Assembly: GCF_022965805.1 (NCBI RefSeq)
Contig: NC_133101.1
Coordinates: 7,208,569 to 7,272,568 of the forward strand
DNA length: 64,000 nt
From: Primulina eburnea
Lineage: Eukaryota; Streptophyta; Magnoliopsida; Lamiales; Gesneriaceae
Direction: 5' to 3'
The notes under the pieces were generated by a model, which searched no databases, was not told the DNA's origin, and was given only the letters and a program-made list of their open reading frames with translations. Shown here piece by piece: positions 46,376-59,040 of the stretch. The position numbers and the translations under genes were made by a program. Every line of letters begins with the position of its first letter. Position 1 is the stretch's first letter.

Positions 46376-46525
46376 CAATCTTCATATAAAAGAGCTTCTT
46401 CCTGTTCTTCCTAATCTAAAGAAGGTTTCAGTAGTTGAACTTTGGATGTAGGGGAGTTTTGTCTGGGAAAAAGACATCGATAGTATGAAAACCGACGTAA
46501 GATCGTCGGGAGGTAAGGATATATA
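46375..46525 (+). pseudogene. F-box gene fragment (middle part)
   Basis: About 150 bp nearly identical to 11412-11555 of the intact gene (CTTCATATAAAAGAGCTTCT, GAAGACATCGATAGTATG-like, GACGTAAGATCGTCGGG). One codon block reads GTTGAACTTTGGATGTAGGG, which brings a stop. It ends at an (AT)n tract. Confidence 0.85.
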
Positions 46526-46539
46526 TATATATTAATGAA

Positions 46540-47690
46540 TTTTACCGTGTTTAAGGAACTGAATGGAATAGAGAAAAATAATTTAAATATACTTTGATTA
46601 ATTAATGAATTTAAGGTAAAAATCATTACGGTTATTGCAAAATGTTTTTTAAAAAAATCTCACACCTCCCCCTTAAATTAAACCACTTAATGCTGGAATA
46701 TATGAGATTTTAAATAATCATATCTTAAATTTTGATGTATTTAATTTATTTATTAAAGTATCATTTAGATGCTGTAGTACTGATGATATACAATGCATTT
46801 AATTTATTTGAATATTTATAAAATAATCAAATCTTATTTTTAACCAATTTCATTTGTAGCTCATATAAAAGGAAAAAAAAACTATAGCAACAAAGAATAC
46901 CAAAAACAAAATGCATTCTGTCTGAAAAATCTCGCCTTGTAAAAACACCGATCCGTTAGTATTAATTAAAAGAAATCATGTGATAAATATTTTTATCTCA
47001 AGATTAGATATTTAAAAAACTTAAATTTAAGAAAATTGAATTATTGAATATGATTGGGTTAGAAATTATTATAAGAAAATTTAAACAAAACTCATGGAGT
47101 AGTAAAAAAAAAGAACTTATCCTTTTTTAAAAAATAAAAATTTCCTTAAAATGTGTATTGTTTGGTTATAAAAGCTATTAGAAAAAAGCACTTAAAAATG
47201 TTTTTCTAGAAGCTTGAATTTCTGACGAGCTTCTGTTTATATTTAAAAATCAAAACAAAAATATTTTTTTAATATTTATCCAAACGCCAAAACCAATTCT
47301 ACTTTTTTTTAGTAAAAATATTTCAACAAATTGAACTTATTTACGTGTTTTTTTAAGCTACCCAAACTTGGCCTTAGTAATTTAAAAAAATAAAAACCCC
47401 CAATTAGCAAGTCTGGCAACCCCTACATATATCAATCCAAACGAAATTTGATCCGAGGGACAATTATTATTTTCCAACAAAAAGAATTCTATAATTTATT
47501 TGCTAAAAATTATATATTGAAAACTGAAACCTACGTCAACTAGTTGGCGATATTTAATTTATTAAATATTTTAAAAAAAGTCTTTAATAGGTTAATTAAG
47601 TAGTGATTTGATTAAAAAGAAGGAAAATTATGTAAATTTGTTTAAAAGGGATAGAAGATTACTAAGTTGAAAAGAGTGAAGAAGAAATCG
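46540..47690. other. AT-rich spacer with F-box flank copy and a MITE candidate
   Basis: 47045-47160 repeats the 3' flank of the F-box gene (11845-11950). 47155-47385 runs from TGTTTGGTTATAAAAGC to AAGCTACCCAAACTTGGCC and may be a small inverted-repeat element. No gene. Confidence 0.5.
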
Positions 47691-47691
47691 G

Positions 47692-48690
47692 GTGATTGAA
47701 ATCACGGCAGGCCTCCGCCTCACACCGGATAAAAGCAGTTGTGCGAGCTTCTGTTTAATTCATCCCAAAGAAAACCATTTCCATTTCCAAGAAACCCGTC
47801 ACGCTCCCAAGAATCCCTTTCTCGATCCTCTTGTGGCCTCAAAATTCACAAATCTCCCCAACTATATCATCATCAACAAATTCGAGAAAGTGTTGGACGC
47901 CAAATCCTAGTGCCGTTGTTCTTGCGTCTCCGAAACTTTTGCCAACCTTGTCACTAAAACCCGCTCCAACTCCATAGAATTCCCATGCACCTTGCCTTCC
48001 AACGCTAATTCGGTGTCTGTGCCTCCTGTATGTCCAGCGGGGCTTCTCGCCTTTCTAAGCCAATTTTCTTGGCTCGAGAATGTCATCTTTCAATTATGTT
48101 TTCAAGATAATAATCCCCCGGCCCTACCGACTCCCTATTGGTGAGGTGGAAACACGACTCAAATGGGCTCGTCATCCTTCGTGCCGAGAATTACGTTGCT
48201 GATGATAGTGGAGTTTATTCCGCTATTCAAGTCATGAATCGGCAGTCAGAGGTAAAACGACTTTTTTCTTGTTTGGAGAAACGTCTAGCATATGATTACT
48301 ACAAGAGGGTTAAATATACAAAAACGCTTGTCGACATACTTCCAAATATAAAGGAAGTGTTTGCATTTGACACTGCAATACGGGGCACGGTATTCTTGGA
48401 AAATGAGGCAATTCGGAATCTAAAAATGAATTATAAAAAAGGGGACAACACCCATGGTAATGGTTTATCGTTAAATGTGGATGGAACCCACTGCGGTTTT
48501 GCCGCTGTCCGGACATGTTATGAAGAATGTGACTTTGTTTGGAGAGAGAGGTTGAAGTGTCTGATGGGTACATGACCCAAAACTGCTTCTATGAACGTGA
48601 ATATTCTGAAGTGGCATACATGATGGTACATAAACAAGAATTGCTGCAGGATGAGGGTCTACGACTGAAACATCGTTTGACGGATTAGTC
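47692..48690 (+). pseudogene. F-box gene (AUF1-like), broken
   Basis: A full-length but decayed relative of the 10942 gene. An F-box-like segment (SKFTNLPNYIIINKFEKVLDAK) at about 47838-47910 is followed by a TAG. The next block in frame has TFANLVTKTRS. A frameshift near 48140 leads to LVRWKHDSNGLVILRAENYV (open 48138-48575), then LVDILPNIKEVFAFD, and a further frameshift near 48560 leads to the C-terminal block CFYEREYSEVAYMMVHKQEL ending LRLKHRLTD at about 48688. At least two shifts and one stop, so it is a pseudogene. It is more diverged from 10942 than the other fragments. Confidence 0.8.
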
Positions 48691-48699
48691 TAATGTGTT

Positions 48700-51190
48700 C
48701 CACTCTGTTTTAGCTAGCTTTTTTAGGAAGTATTTTGAGACTTTGTTTCGCATGAAACTAGTTCCTTTTGATTGGACACTATGATTTTTTTTTTAAAAAA
48801 TAAAGATTTTCTATGGACTTTGTGCTAGCTAGATTGATCGTGACTTGAATTAAGTAGTCATTGGCATCTCATCCGCGATTAAAAAGTCCAAGAAAATCAC
48901 TTCAATAATTACTCATTTCTATTACAATTAATGGAAATTTTACCTAATTAATCAGTAGACGTGAAAACAGCCACAAACCAGCAATTTTTTTTTAAAAAAA
49001 ATATATAAAACTTTATATGCTACTAGATAATTAGATCATATATATCATTTAGCACTGGTTATAAGAATTAATAAAGTTTTTAAATTCTCATGAGAATAGG
49101 CATAATGGGTGTGTATTGTAAGATGTTGCTTAATTAGTTAAGAAATTAACACCATATTTTTTTTTTAAAAAATATGGTTATGAAATGTATTGTGCATACA
49201 TACACTAATGTGTGTATAATATGCTGCATACCTATGTGAGCACTGATGAGATGTCACCCATCTATTGTAACTTCCGATATTATTAATATTATTCTACAAA
49301 ATGAATATGCATTATGTCTCTGTCCAATTATATTTGGTTCCCTAGCTATAGGAAAGAGTTGAGAAGTATGAATCTTTCACATTTTTTGTCGAAGTAATTG
49401 GTTCATTGTTGTGTGTTGCACTAGTCTTGTCATTAGAGTTCAAACTCTAGGAATCAAGTGTTCGAAAATATGAAATTTTTCATGGGATCCATATAAACTA
49501 ACATGGTGACAGGATACAAAAAGGATGCTTCCTATTATGTAATTGGAAGTAGCATAAGTTCTCATAATATCTATATCTATGAGATGAATCAATTTAGTTT
49601 ATATTTAAAGTCAAAATTAACATTTTTTCAGGAGTCTTATTAGGTAGAAGATCTATCTCACAAAATACTAGTAAGACAGTCTAATAAGAGTTCTTGTGCA
49701 AATCATTTTTATTGATTTTAATGGTCATAATTCGAGAAACATTGCCCATTATTATTATTGATGCATAATTCTATCTTTGGCGCATCATTTTTTTTTGTTT
49801 TCAAACGAAGTCTAAGATTGAATAATTGTATGAAAAAAATAAGAAGAAAGAAATAAAGAATAATTGTAATTGCTTTTAAACAAACCTATTCTCTTGGTGT
49901 CTTCGACAAGTTTTTATTCTCAACACATTCTTATCCATTTGTCGTGGTATACCAATGTCACGTCGGAATAAGATTAAAATTATTGAATTTAAAAAACAAA
50001 AATATCGTTTTAAAACTAAAATTTGATAACGTGTATGACCGAAATCGTAAAAATTTAAACATACACGACCAAAAATACAATCTATTTAAATTCAAACTCG
50101 GTTTTTTAACAAACCAAATATTGATAAACAAGATGACCCTTTTAATTTTTTTAAAAATACTCTCGAATTTTATGACCTTAAAACAAATGATTGCTCTTGT
50201 GGTAGCTTGGATGAATTTCTCATCAGTAAGACTTTTTGAGATCACAAGTGCTTTATTTTGGCTCTCCATGACTTTACTGGAAGCAAATCAAATATTTGAG
50301 CAATGTTTCTCGACGGGTTGACATGAGTTTATCCATGTGGTAATGTACTTTTTCGAATAGGAATCCGCTATTTTTTGTAGGCTCGGGGGGAGCCCACGAC
50401 CATTATTTGATGGGTGTGGACTAGATAAACTATAGAAGGTCAACGTAATGGTCTGAAACCATGTCAATCTGGTAAATAAAACTAGGTTACATGCTAAAGC
50501 AAAAAAAAAATGTTTGTAGGTGATGTTGTGTCGTTGAACCATCGAACTTAAATTTTTACTCTCTAAATAAAATGAGGTGATGGTGAGCAGCGTCAAATCT
50601 ACAAGGAATGGGGGATGATTTCTTTCAAGACAAACAAATAACAAAAGGGTTTTGTTGGACTTTTTAATCCACAAGGAATGAGGCGTCAAATCCACAAGGA
50701 ATGAGGCGGGAATAAAGATTTGTTTCTTGCAGGTTCGAATTCGAAGATTATACAAACCCGAAAAATGAGATCAGAATAAGTATGAAGGCGATCATGAAAT
50801 TCAAAATCGAGGATAAAGACATAGGTGACAAACTCACCCCAACCCCATTTCGTCCCGTTATCATCCCTATTGACACTTATTCCACACGACATTGGATTGT
50901 TTTTTTGTTTTTTTTTTTTAACATTTAGACATTATAATTTATGAATGATTTTGTGACCGTAGATTATTATATATGTACACCAAAACTAATCGAACGGTTC
51001 CAATTGGAGTCTATATAAATGACAACCTTAATTTCCAGATTTAAATTCAATTAATTTAATTACACAAGCGCGAACGTTTTTGCGACCACCAGCGGGACCC
51101 AGTCAAACTCCGCCGGCATCGGATCTCTATCGCGGCCTCCGCCTGTTTGGAGGATAATATTCCGGTATCTCCACAGTCGGACCACCGTAT
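48700..51190. other. Gene-poor spacer upstream of the Rab gene
   Basis: Holds a degraded MITE-like stretch (49556-49697) and a short direct repeat of AATCCACAAGGAATGAGGCG (about 50669-50708). 50390-50900 looks like LTR-retroelement debris but has no clear ends. The last 130 bp is the likely Rab 5' UTR. Confidence 0.45.
49556..49697. mobile_element. Degraded copy of the 182-bp MITE family
   Basis: GATCTATCTCACAAAATACT and AAGACAGTCTAATAAGAG with the central AT block. Weak. Confidence 0.4.
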
Positions 51191-51196
51191 CCAATC

Positions 51197-54123
51197 ATGA
51201 CCCCTGAATAGTAAATATCTCTTTTCTTTTTGTATTTCAGATAAATCTGAGGACCTAAAATCTTCGTCGGGCTTCAATTTTTATTTAAGATTCTATTTTG
51301 ATTGGTTTCATGTGAGTCTTATTTGTAAACAGTGTGAATTTCATTTCGCGTTTCCCCCTGATGTCATTATATTAGATCCGTGGTTATGGTTTTGGGTACA
51401 AATCACTCAAATAGATTCCGGACAGCGCTTAATTGGGGCATCTAACTTCTGTTTCCAGAAATTAAAATGAATGAAATACTTGTAGCGTAGAATTGTCAAA
51501 TTAGTTAAGGTAAAATCGACCCGCTGCTTGCGGTAATTTTTGGAGATAATTCTTGTCTGTTTTTCGAAACATTATCCAGACCGATGCTTTTTTCAACAAC
51601 TCTCATTTTAAATAAATGATCATTTTGATTTTAGGCTAAGTAGGCTTTTTTAATTTGTTCTTAATCACAGAATGATAAGGTGGAATTTTTAATTTTTATG
51701 CTTTGTACAAATGTGTGGGGGGCTCCGGTTTGGTATTATAAACAATATGGAGAGTAATTAACATGTGATTGTATGTCTTGCAGTGACTACCTGTTCAAGC
51801 TTCTTTTAATTGGAGATTCCGGAGTTGGCAAGTCATGTCTCCTCCTGAGATTTTCTGTAAGTCTCTACGGGTGCATGTAGTCGGGGTGATAGGATAATAG
51901 GGTGATTGATTTTTAATTCAGTAAGAAGTGTAATGTGATTATTTAAATGGTAGAACGAGATAATTAGTTTATATTTGGTAGGGCGGGGGATTTTGACTTT
52001 AACAATAGTATGGCATTGTTAAAAGTTTTTAGCCAAGTGAGAGTGCTTTGCATTTTATTGACTTTTTATATTGAACAATAGATTGATAAGGGTACGCAGT
52101 AAATGTTTTATATGTTGCAAGTTGACATAGCAGTGACTTTACGAAATCAGAGAGTTGTGTACTGTTAGTGCTTGTATAGAATAAGTAATGCTAATATGCT
52201 ATGTTGATGATGCTTTATGCCTCCGCTGATTTTTTCCAACTTTTCTCTGTTAGCGAAAAATAAAAACATGACTGGACGTTGGAAATCTTACGTTGAAAGC
52301 GTTTTATTAATATCTTTGGAGAACATGCAAAATTAAGTTTCCCATGAAAGTAATATAACTGCTGAGAGTGCTGCCAATTTGACTAACCTATGGAGTCAAA
52401 ATTTTCCTTACTTGTAATAGGTAAGTGGATTAATTACATTCCGAAATTGTACTGAAACTGTTGCCCATTGCATCATGAATTCATCGTTTTCTTTCTAACT
52501 ATTTACTTGTGGATCTAGGCTAGTGATTGATCATTGTTGTTCAATTCATACAGGATGATTCGTACCTGGACAGTTACATCAGCACAATTGGTGTTGATTT
52601 TGTAAGAACTCATTGCGTTCTTTTTCTTGATTGTTGCGGGTGGGTGTGTGAGTGGGTTGGTTGATTTACATGGCACAATCAGAAATCTTATTCTGTTTTT
52701 ACTTCCACAGAAAATACGCACCCTGGAGCAAGATGGGAAGAGTATTAAACTTCAGATTGTAAGTTGCCGTGATTATAAGTCTAATCAAAAGACTTGGCTG
52801 TCACTTGTAGATAGTTATTGAATATTTTGGATAAATCTTTTTGTTATTTTAAGATTTTGTAATTGTTGCAAGATTTGCTCGTTTTGTTAGGTAGTATCAA
52901 TGCTGAAATGTTTTTTATCCTTCAGTAAATTAATTGGGCATGTTGTTAAGGTCTCAAGTGATTTACTAATCTGTCCTGTGCTATTCACAACAACTTAATC
53001 TTTTATCATTTGGTTGTAAAGGGAAAATGTATCGAGGAAAATGATTTGTAATTTTTTAGCTGCTAGGGAGATTTATTGTACTTGAAACATTTATACCTGT
53101 CGGCAAATCATTCACTAGTTCTTTTCTTCCAAGTAAAGTTTTGATTCCTAGACGAAGTTATCACATGATCTCCTTCAAAGAAATGCTTCCACACTTTCAG
53201 CTTCTAGCATGGTGGTTACAGCACAATCATTTGCTATGAGTTTACTTTTGAGTTTTCGACTCGATTATTTCTTAAAATGTTTTATTCGTGAGTGGTTTAG
53301 TTTGAGCAATTTTTTGCTCAAATTCTTTTTTGTTCTACCTGATACTCTTTTTTTCTTCACGAAGCCTCACTCACTTTTTCTTTTCGGTTTGCACTTTTCA
53401 GTGGGATACAGCTGGACAAGAACGATTCAGAACCATAACTAGTAGCTACTACCGTGGGGCACATGGCATTATAGTAAGTTTATTTCAGGTTGCCTAATCT
53501 CTTGCAGGCAATTCCTGCATGCTTTTAAATGTGTCCTCAGTCTGCTTGGAATTTTGTTGCAGATAGTGTATGATGTTACTGACCAAGAAAGCTTCAACAA
53601 TGTGAAGCAATGGTTGAGTGAAATTGATCGTTATGCTAGTGATAATGTAAACAAGCTTTTAGTAGGAAACAAGTGTGACCTCGCTGATAAAAGGGCCGTG
53701 CCATTTGAAACAGCCAAGGTATGGATTTTATCATCATGCATGCATGCAATCTTAAGCTGACTCAATCAGCTAAACTACGTTTGTTTAATCAGGCACTTGC
53801 GGATGAAATGGGTATCCCATTCATGGAGACAAGTGCAAAAAATGCGACAAATGTTGAACAAGCTTTCATGGCGATGGCTGCTGACATTAAAAACAGGTCT
53901 TTTTTTTAAACGCACAGGTTTTTAATTTATAACAGTAGGGCATCGAATGTTTAGTCTAGACTGTTGAATCTTTATTTACTGTATTAATCTTTTTCTTTAA
54001 CATTTCTCATTTTAATTTGATCACAGGATGGCAAGTCAGCCAGCATCAAGCAATGCAAGACCACCTACCGTGCAAATTCGAGGACAACCAGTTGCCCAGA
54101 ACAGTGGCTGCTGTTCTTCGTAA
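51197..54123 (+). CDS. RABD2: Rab GTPase of the RABD2 (Rab1) class
   Basis: Small GTPase that directs ER-to-Golgi vesicle traffic. Eight exons: 51197-51210, 51784-51856, 52554-52601, 52711-52758, 53402-53473, 53563-53718, 53793-53896, 54027-54123. All introns are GT-AG and the phases join, giving 203 residues, the usual Rab1 length. The tiny first exon encodes MTPE and two bases of Tyr-5; most relatives start MNPEY. Motifs: P-loop GDSGVGKS (15-22), effector region [13 protein letters not shown], switch [11 protein letters not shown] from 62, NKCD (121-124), ETSAK (149-153) and a C-terminal CCSS for double geranylgeranylation. QIRGQPV before the tail is characteristic of RABD2. It appears intact; conserved residues are all present. 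Confidence 0.95.
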
Positions 54124-54767
54124 CGGTCTTCCACAAATGCTCCAGCACAACACCGTCACGTCTACTTCATTATGCTGTGCGTCATAGCAGTTTTATTGTT
54201 TTCAAATATATTTGGTTTCTCATAGCCCTTTAAAATTATGTTCAACTGCTTACTCTAGTAATATTTGTTTGTTGGCTATTGGTAACCTTAGCACCTTCCC
54301 CTTATAACAATGTTATAGCTTTTGCAAACATGTAATAGAACAAGAAATTTGGCACAATTTCTTTTGTTACAAGGATTATGTTATATCGTGGTTTATATTC
54401 ACGTTTAAATTTAGATATTATGAGATTAAATTTATTTCTTTTTTTATTGATGGGTTTTGCATTTAAAACTAAAATGTTGTTAACTAGCACTCTTAATTAA
54501 TTTTCGTTATTATTCCCCGAAATATGTTGTACATTTTTCTTTTTTCTTATTACTAAAATCACGCATCAAAATAAAATAAATTTCATTTGAGCTGTCGACT
54601 AAGTCAGATTTCCAATGATAATAAATTATGTAGATGTCCATAATCCACCAAAATGTCAGTTACTATTACACAAGCATTTAATAACTCCATTGTATTTTAA
54701 GCTTTAAATCTACAAAAGGCTGTTTGTTCGGGTATATATAATCCTTCTTTCCTTTCCCACATTTAAC
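54124..54767. promoter_or_regulatory. Rab 3' UTR and RR-TZF promoter
   Basis: AT-rich. GGTATATATAATCC (about 54731-54744) is a TATA box 25-30 bp before a short leader that ends in the ATG at 54768. Confidence 0.6.
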
Positions 54768-55238
54768 ATGTTTCTGCCAATGAATGGAAACGACGACCAA
54801 TGCAGTGCACCTCCTTTAGCGTCGAAAGAGCCGACCGGCCTCGGGTCGATCCATGACGACTTCCATGATCTGTTAGATGAGGCTCTCTACGAATCCGATG
54901 ACTTTCGGATGTATGGGTACAAGGTCACAAGGTGCCCTAGTAGGTGCAGACATAACTGGATCTCGTGCCCATTCGTGCATTTTGGGGAGAAGGCACGTCG
55001 TCGTGACCCACGATTATACAACTACGTTGGCATCCTGTGTCCCGACTACAAGGACGGGGGGATGTGTCTGAGAGGCGATTCTTGTGTTTTCGCGCATGGT
55101 GCTTTCGAGCATTGGCTCCATCCTGACAAGTACCGTACTCGTATGTGCAACGCACGTGCTTTTTGTACTAGGAGGGTGTGCTTCTTTGCACACTCGGTGC
55201 AAGAACTCCGGCAAGAAACTAGTTACCCGTGGTACTAG
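54768..55238 (+). CDS. RR-type tandem CCCH zinc-finger protein
   Basis: 156-residue intronless protein of the plant-specific arginine-rich TZF group, which binds AU-rich mRNA, enters P-bodies and stress granules, and acts in ABA/GA and stress responses. The arginine-rich segment with Cys-56, Cys-60, His-62, Cys-67 and His-71 reads CPFVHFGEKARRRDPR. Finger 1 is Cys91-x8-Cys100-x5-Cys106-x3-His110; finger 2 is Cys127-x5-Cys133-x4-Cys138-x3-His142, followed by AHSVQELR. It has no ankyrin repeats and little C-terminal tail, so it is shorter than most members (TZF4-6 type). The acidic N-terminus may start at Met-1 or Met-5. The close Rab neighbour is unrelated. Confidence 0.88.
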   Translation: MFLPMNGNDDQCSAPPLASKEPTGLGSIHDDFHDLLDEALYESDDFRMYGYKVTRCPSRCRHNWISCPFVHFGEKARRRDPRLYNYVGILCPDYKDGGMCLRGDSCVFAHGAFEHWLHPDKYRTRMCNARAFCTRRVCFFAHSVQELRQETSYPWY

Positions 55239-55369
55239 ATAGCTAGATTGCAATACATGCAAATTGAGATGAAAATATAATTCAATAATACAAAGATAAT
55301 TATTGTCGGATTATAAAAATCATATGTAAATTATATCTCATTTTCATTTGTGTACTCTGTCTATCTATA

Positions 55370-55765
55370 TAGGGGTGAGTACGATACCGTACCGTACCGA
55401 ACTACGATATGTATACCGTACCGAAATATCGGTATGGAATTTTTCCATACTGATATCGATACCAGAAATTCGGTATACCGCATATTCGGTATACCGAATT
55501 TTCAGTATGAAAAAAGTCCATACCAGTATCGTATAGACACCGAAAATTTTGTCGGTATACCGAAATATACAGACATTTTTTTCGGTATATCGAACTTAAA
55601 TTTTTAAAAATAATAATAATAAAAAATTATTTTCGGTATTTACCGAAAAAAATATTTCGTACCGATACCCATACCGAAAATTTCGGTATACCGATTTTTT
55701 CGATAAGTTCGATATTTTTTTCGGTACGATTTTTCGTTATTTTGGTATTTTTTTCTACCACTATA
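55370..55765. repeat. Repeat built from CGGTATACCG-type palindromes
   Basis: About 400 bp packed with ATACCG, CGGTATAC and TTCGGTA words in both orientations, from GGGGTGAGTACGATACCG to GGTACGATTTTTCGTTATTT. It resembles a dispersed plant repeat of this composition; I cannot define its class or target site. Confidence 0.6.
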
Positions 55766-56850
55766 TCTATCTATAATATTAATTAAGAACGAGATTTCCA
55801 AAATCCCCGTACACATTAATTTGGCTTTAATGTTTATACAATTTTTTGTTTTGAATTCGACACTTTAATGTGGATGTAATTTTATTTTTGAATTTGACTC
55901 TTTGAAACGAAGAATGATTATACATTAAATTATTGTTTATTTATATTTTATTTGATAAAATAAAATGTAATTAAATTTTCTTATTTCACAATAATTAAAA
56001 ATCATCTTACTTCCTCTTGTATATATTTAATTTTATAAATATCATAACTAAAAAATATGTAATACATAATAAATATTATATTATACATACAACATCGTTA
56101 ATACGCTCGATCCCTAGTATTTATTTTACATTTGTGTTGATTCTTAGAATATTTCATATTTATTTGCGAGTCTTTCTATTTTTAGTATGTAATAATGGAA
56201 ATTATTAAGTGGATATTAGCATAACATGTATCTGATTTTCGCAACTGCATATAATTTTTGTAATGTTATATTTTTTCATACATATCATATAAAAATAGTA
56301 ATTTGAGTTACTCATTAAGATTTTTAATTTTTGAACTTTTTCTATCTTGCATCGTATGGCACCCCGTCCCTAAACGTTGTGACTTATTTGTTTGTGCATG
56401 TTTAAATCACGATTTACGCACGATTTGCAAAATTCCATTTTATTTTGGAATTGTATACATCCGATTTTGAGTTTCCTCTACACGGAATTACACTTATTTA
56501 ATTATTTTATTTATTTTAGTTTTGAAACTTGAGTTGCAACAAATTTAAAGAAAAATTTCAGAGTAAATGTCATGTAAACCAACGGTTGGTTAAGAAATTT
56601 AATAATTCAGATGTACAAACAGTCTGTATTTTAATGTAATTTATATTTCATGGTTTCGTTTTACTTTATCTATATACTCATGCTAAAAATCATTGATAAA
56701 AACTTTGATTATACTTTAATACAAATGAATCATACTTTGATCTTGAAACTCATTTGTAAACACTATATATTCTAAATTATTTTCTAGTCGATTCGGCTGC
56801 TTAAAAACAAGGATTTAGGCCGCTTGAGCTTGAGGCTATCATATGTGATG
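55766..56850. other. AT-rich spacer
   Basis: No gene or recognised element. Confidence 0.5.
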
Positions 56851-57625
56851 TTGTGTATCGTGTTTCATGATAAATGACATAAATATGTTCAATCATGCAG
56901 ATGAGTAATCATAATCATATAATGATTGTATCAAACAATCCTCCATCGGACTTGCCAAGCGGTTTTCGTTCATCGATAGGAAAAATCTATAGTTATGATT
57001 GTACATCATTAGTCCTTACGACCCGAGATAACACTGAGTCTCAACATAATAGGATTGTGCTTTGATTCGTTTACCGACTCCGCGAGGGTCACAAGATGGC
57101 GAAGTTGAGTGCAATTGCGACATGTGTAGAAGCTTGTATTATAGTCGAGAATGTACCGCTCACCTACGGGCGTAAATATCATATGTGATCTAGCGAAATA
57201 GTAGTGCATGAAATCTCTGGCCAAAATGTAAGATGTACATTAGGGACAAAAGATCTCTAGTTGTGCATATGATGACACTATGAATATTTCGTGAGTGTAT
57301 CACATAACTATCGAATATAATATGAAACCCTCGATTAACCAATAGTTGCAGATTCGATCATGCTATGTGAGATTAAGGTACCGCAATGTACGTTAATCAT
57401 TATCAATTAGTTCTTACAGACACTATCAGTGATACCTAGCTAGAGAATCATAGGGCGATGCTACTAGACGTTCTTACCATAATTCAACGAGTTTAATCAG
57501 AAATTGATAAAACTATGAGATATTAAATTCAAGTAGTTGAATTTATGTTAATTAAAATTTGGAGAAAATATATTTAAGGAGTTAAATTTATGGAATTTAT
57601 GAAAAAATTGAGAGTTTAATTTAAA

Positions 57626-58517
57626 CACTACAACAAAAATAGTTTTTCGCAATGCACTATTAACAACGCACAATAAAGGCACACCGTTAATAATATTATT
57701 AACAGCATGCATTTTTATATGCGCTGTTAATAGTAAAAAAATGTGTCTAGATATTAACGGCGTACATTAATCGCACGCCGTCAATATATTATTCAATATG
57801 CATGCTGCGAAAAATGGGAGCCCAATTTCATTAACCGTTGCTAAATACAACTCATTTTTCACAGATTGCAATAATATGCATGCCGTTAAACCGCCGCTGA
57901 AAACGACAATTTAATTGAAATCCGTTGCTAATCCAAAACCGTCTCAAATTGTCTATAAATATATGCATTCTCGGGCCATTTTCTTCCACATCGCTTCATA
58001 ACACTTAAAAATTTTTCTCTTGTAATACTTTTAGTTTCGATTTAGGGTACATTTTTTCACTTCAATTTTTTGTAAAACACTTAGCATAATCAGATTTTAA
58101 ATTTTTTTAGATTTATTTAATTATAAAAGTAATTTTTTATTTTACTAAAAACATTAGCGACGGATTATGGCTATATCATCGCTAAATTAAGCAACGAGCT
58201 TTGTCAAAACCGTCGCTCAGTTTTTCTCTAAACCGCCTCGCTAATTAGCGACGGCTTCAAGAAAAACCGTCGCTAATTTTAGCCACAGTATAATTTGTTT
58301 GCATGTTGCGGATATTAATATTAACGGCGTGTATGCGCACACCGCAGATAATAGTATTAACGGCGTGCGTATGTACGTCGTCGATAACATTATCCGCGGT
58401 GCGCATGCGCCCGCCGCGGATAATCTTGAACTTTCAATAGCTTGCAGTTGTGCAGTGTACAATGTGCGCCGTAGAAAGAGAATTTGCGCGCTGTGAAAAA
58501 ACATTTTTGTTGTAGTG
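57626..58517. mobile_element. Non-autonomous CACTA element
   Basis: 892 bp with perfect-looking ends CACTACAACAAAAAT and ATTTTTGTTGTAGTG and AAA on both sides (57623-57625, 58518-58520), matching the CACTA superfamily (3-bp target duplication). The subterminal zones repeat TTAACGGCGTGC and GCACGCCGTTAA-type words. A GCGACGG/CCGTCGC array lies at 58148-58280. No transposase; frames inside it are repeat artefacts. Confidence 0.88.
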
Positions 58518-58827
58518 AAATATTAAACTCAAATGTTGAGTTTATGAAAGATTAAATTAAATATAATGAACTTGTAGGAGTACGAGTCCAACATATAATT
58601 AATTAAAGTTGTTAATGGACTTTGAAATATTAATTAACTAAACAAATTGAATTAGTCAAATTAATTATCTAAGCTCGTTAATGTTTTGTTTAATTAAGGA
58701 ACCTAATATTATAATTAAGGAAATTAGGTTAAAGATCACTAATGTTTTGTTTAATTAAGAAAACCCTAAACTTATAATGAAGGAAAATAGGTTAAGTACT
58801 CATATTTTTTAAAAACCACAAACCCTA

Positions 58828-59040
58828 GCCTCCAAACATGTGATTTTCAAAAAATTCTCTCTTGAAAACACTCAAATTTTTGGCCAATTTTAAAAAGAAA
58901 AATTAGGATTTGAACCATCAAGTTGTTTTTTTTTATCTCCAAACATGTCATTTTCAAAAAATTCTCTCTTGAAAACTCTCAAATTTTTGGCCAATTTTAA
59001 AAAGAAAAATTAGGATTTGAACCATCAAATTGTTTTTTTA
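58828..59040 (+). repeat. Tandem duplication, two units of about 106 bp
   Basis: CTCCAAACATGTGATTTTCA to GAACCATCAAGTTG is repeated with few changes starting at about 58937. Confidence 0.9.

Noticed and set aside
57009..57224. 71-codon minus frame
   Set aside because: It lies in the LTR-like remnant and shows no protein family features.
58241..58504. Repetitive protein with DNIINGV-type units
   Set aside because: It comes from repeated ACGGCGTGCG-type subterminal motifs of the CACTA element.
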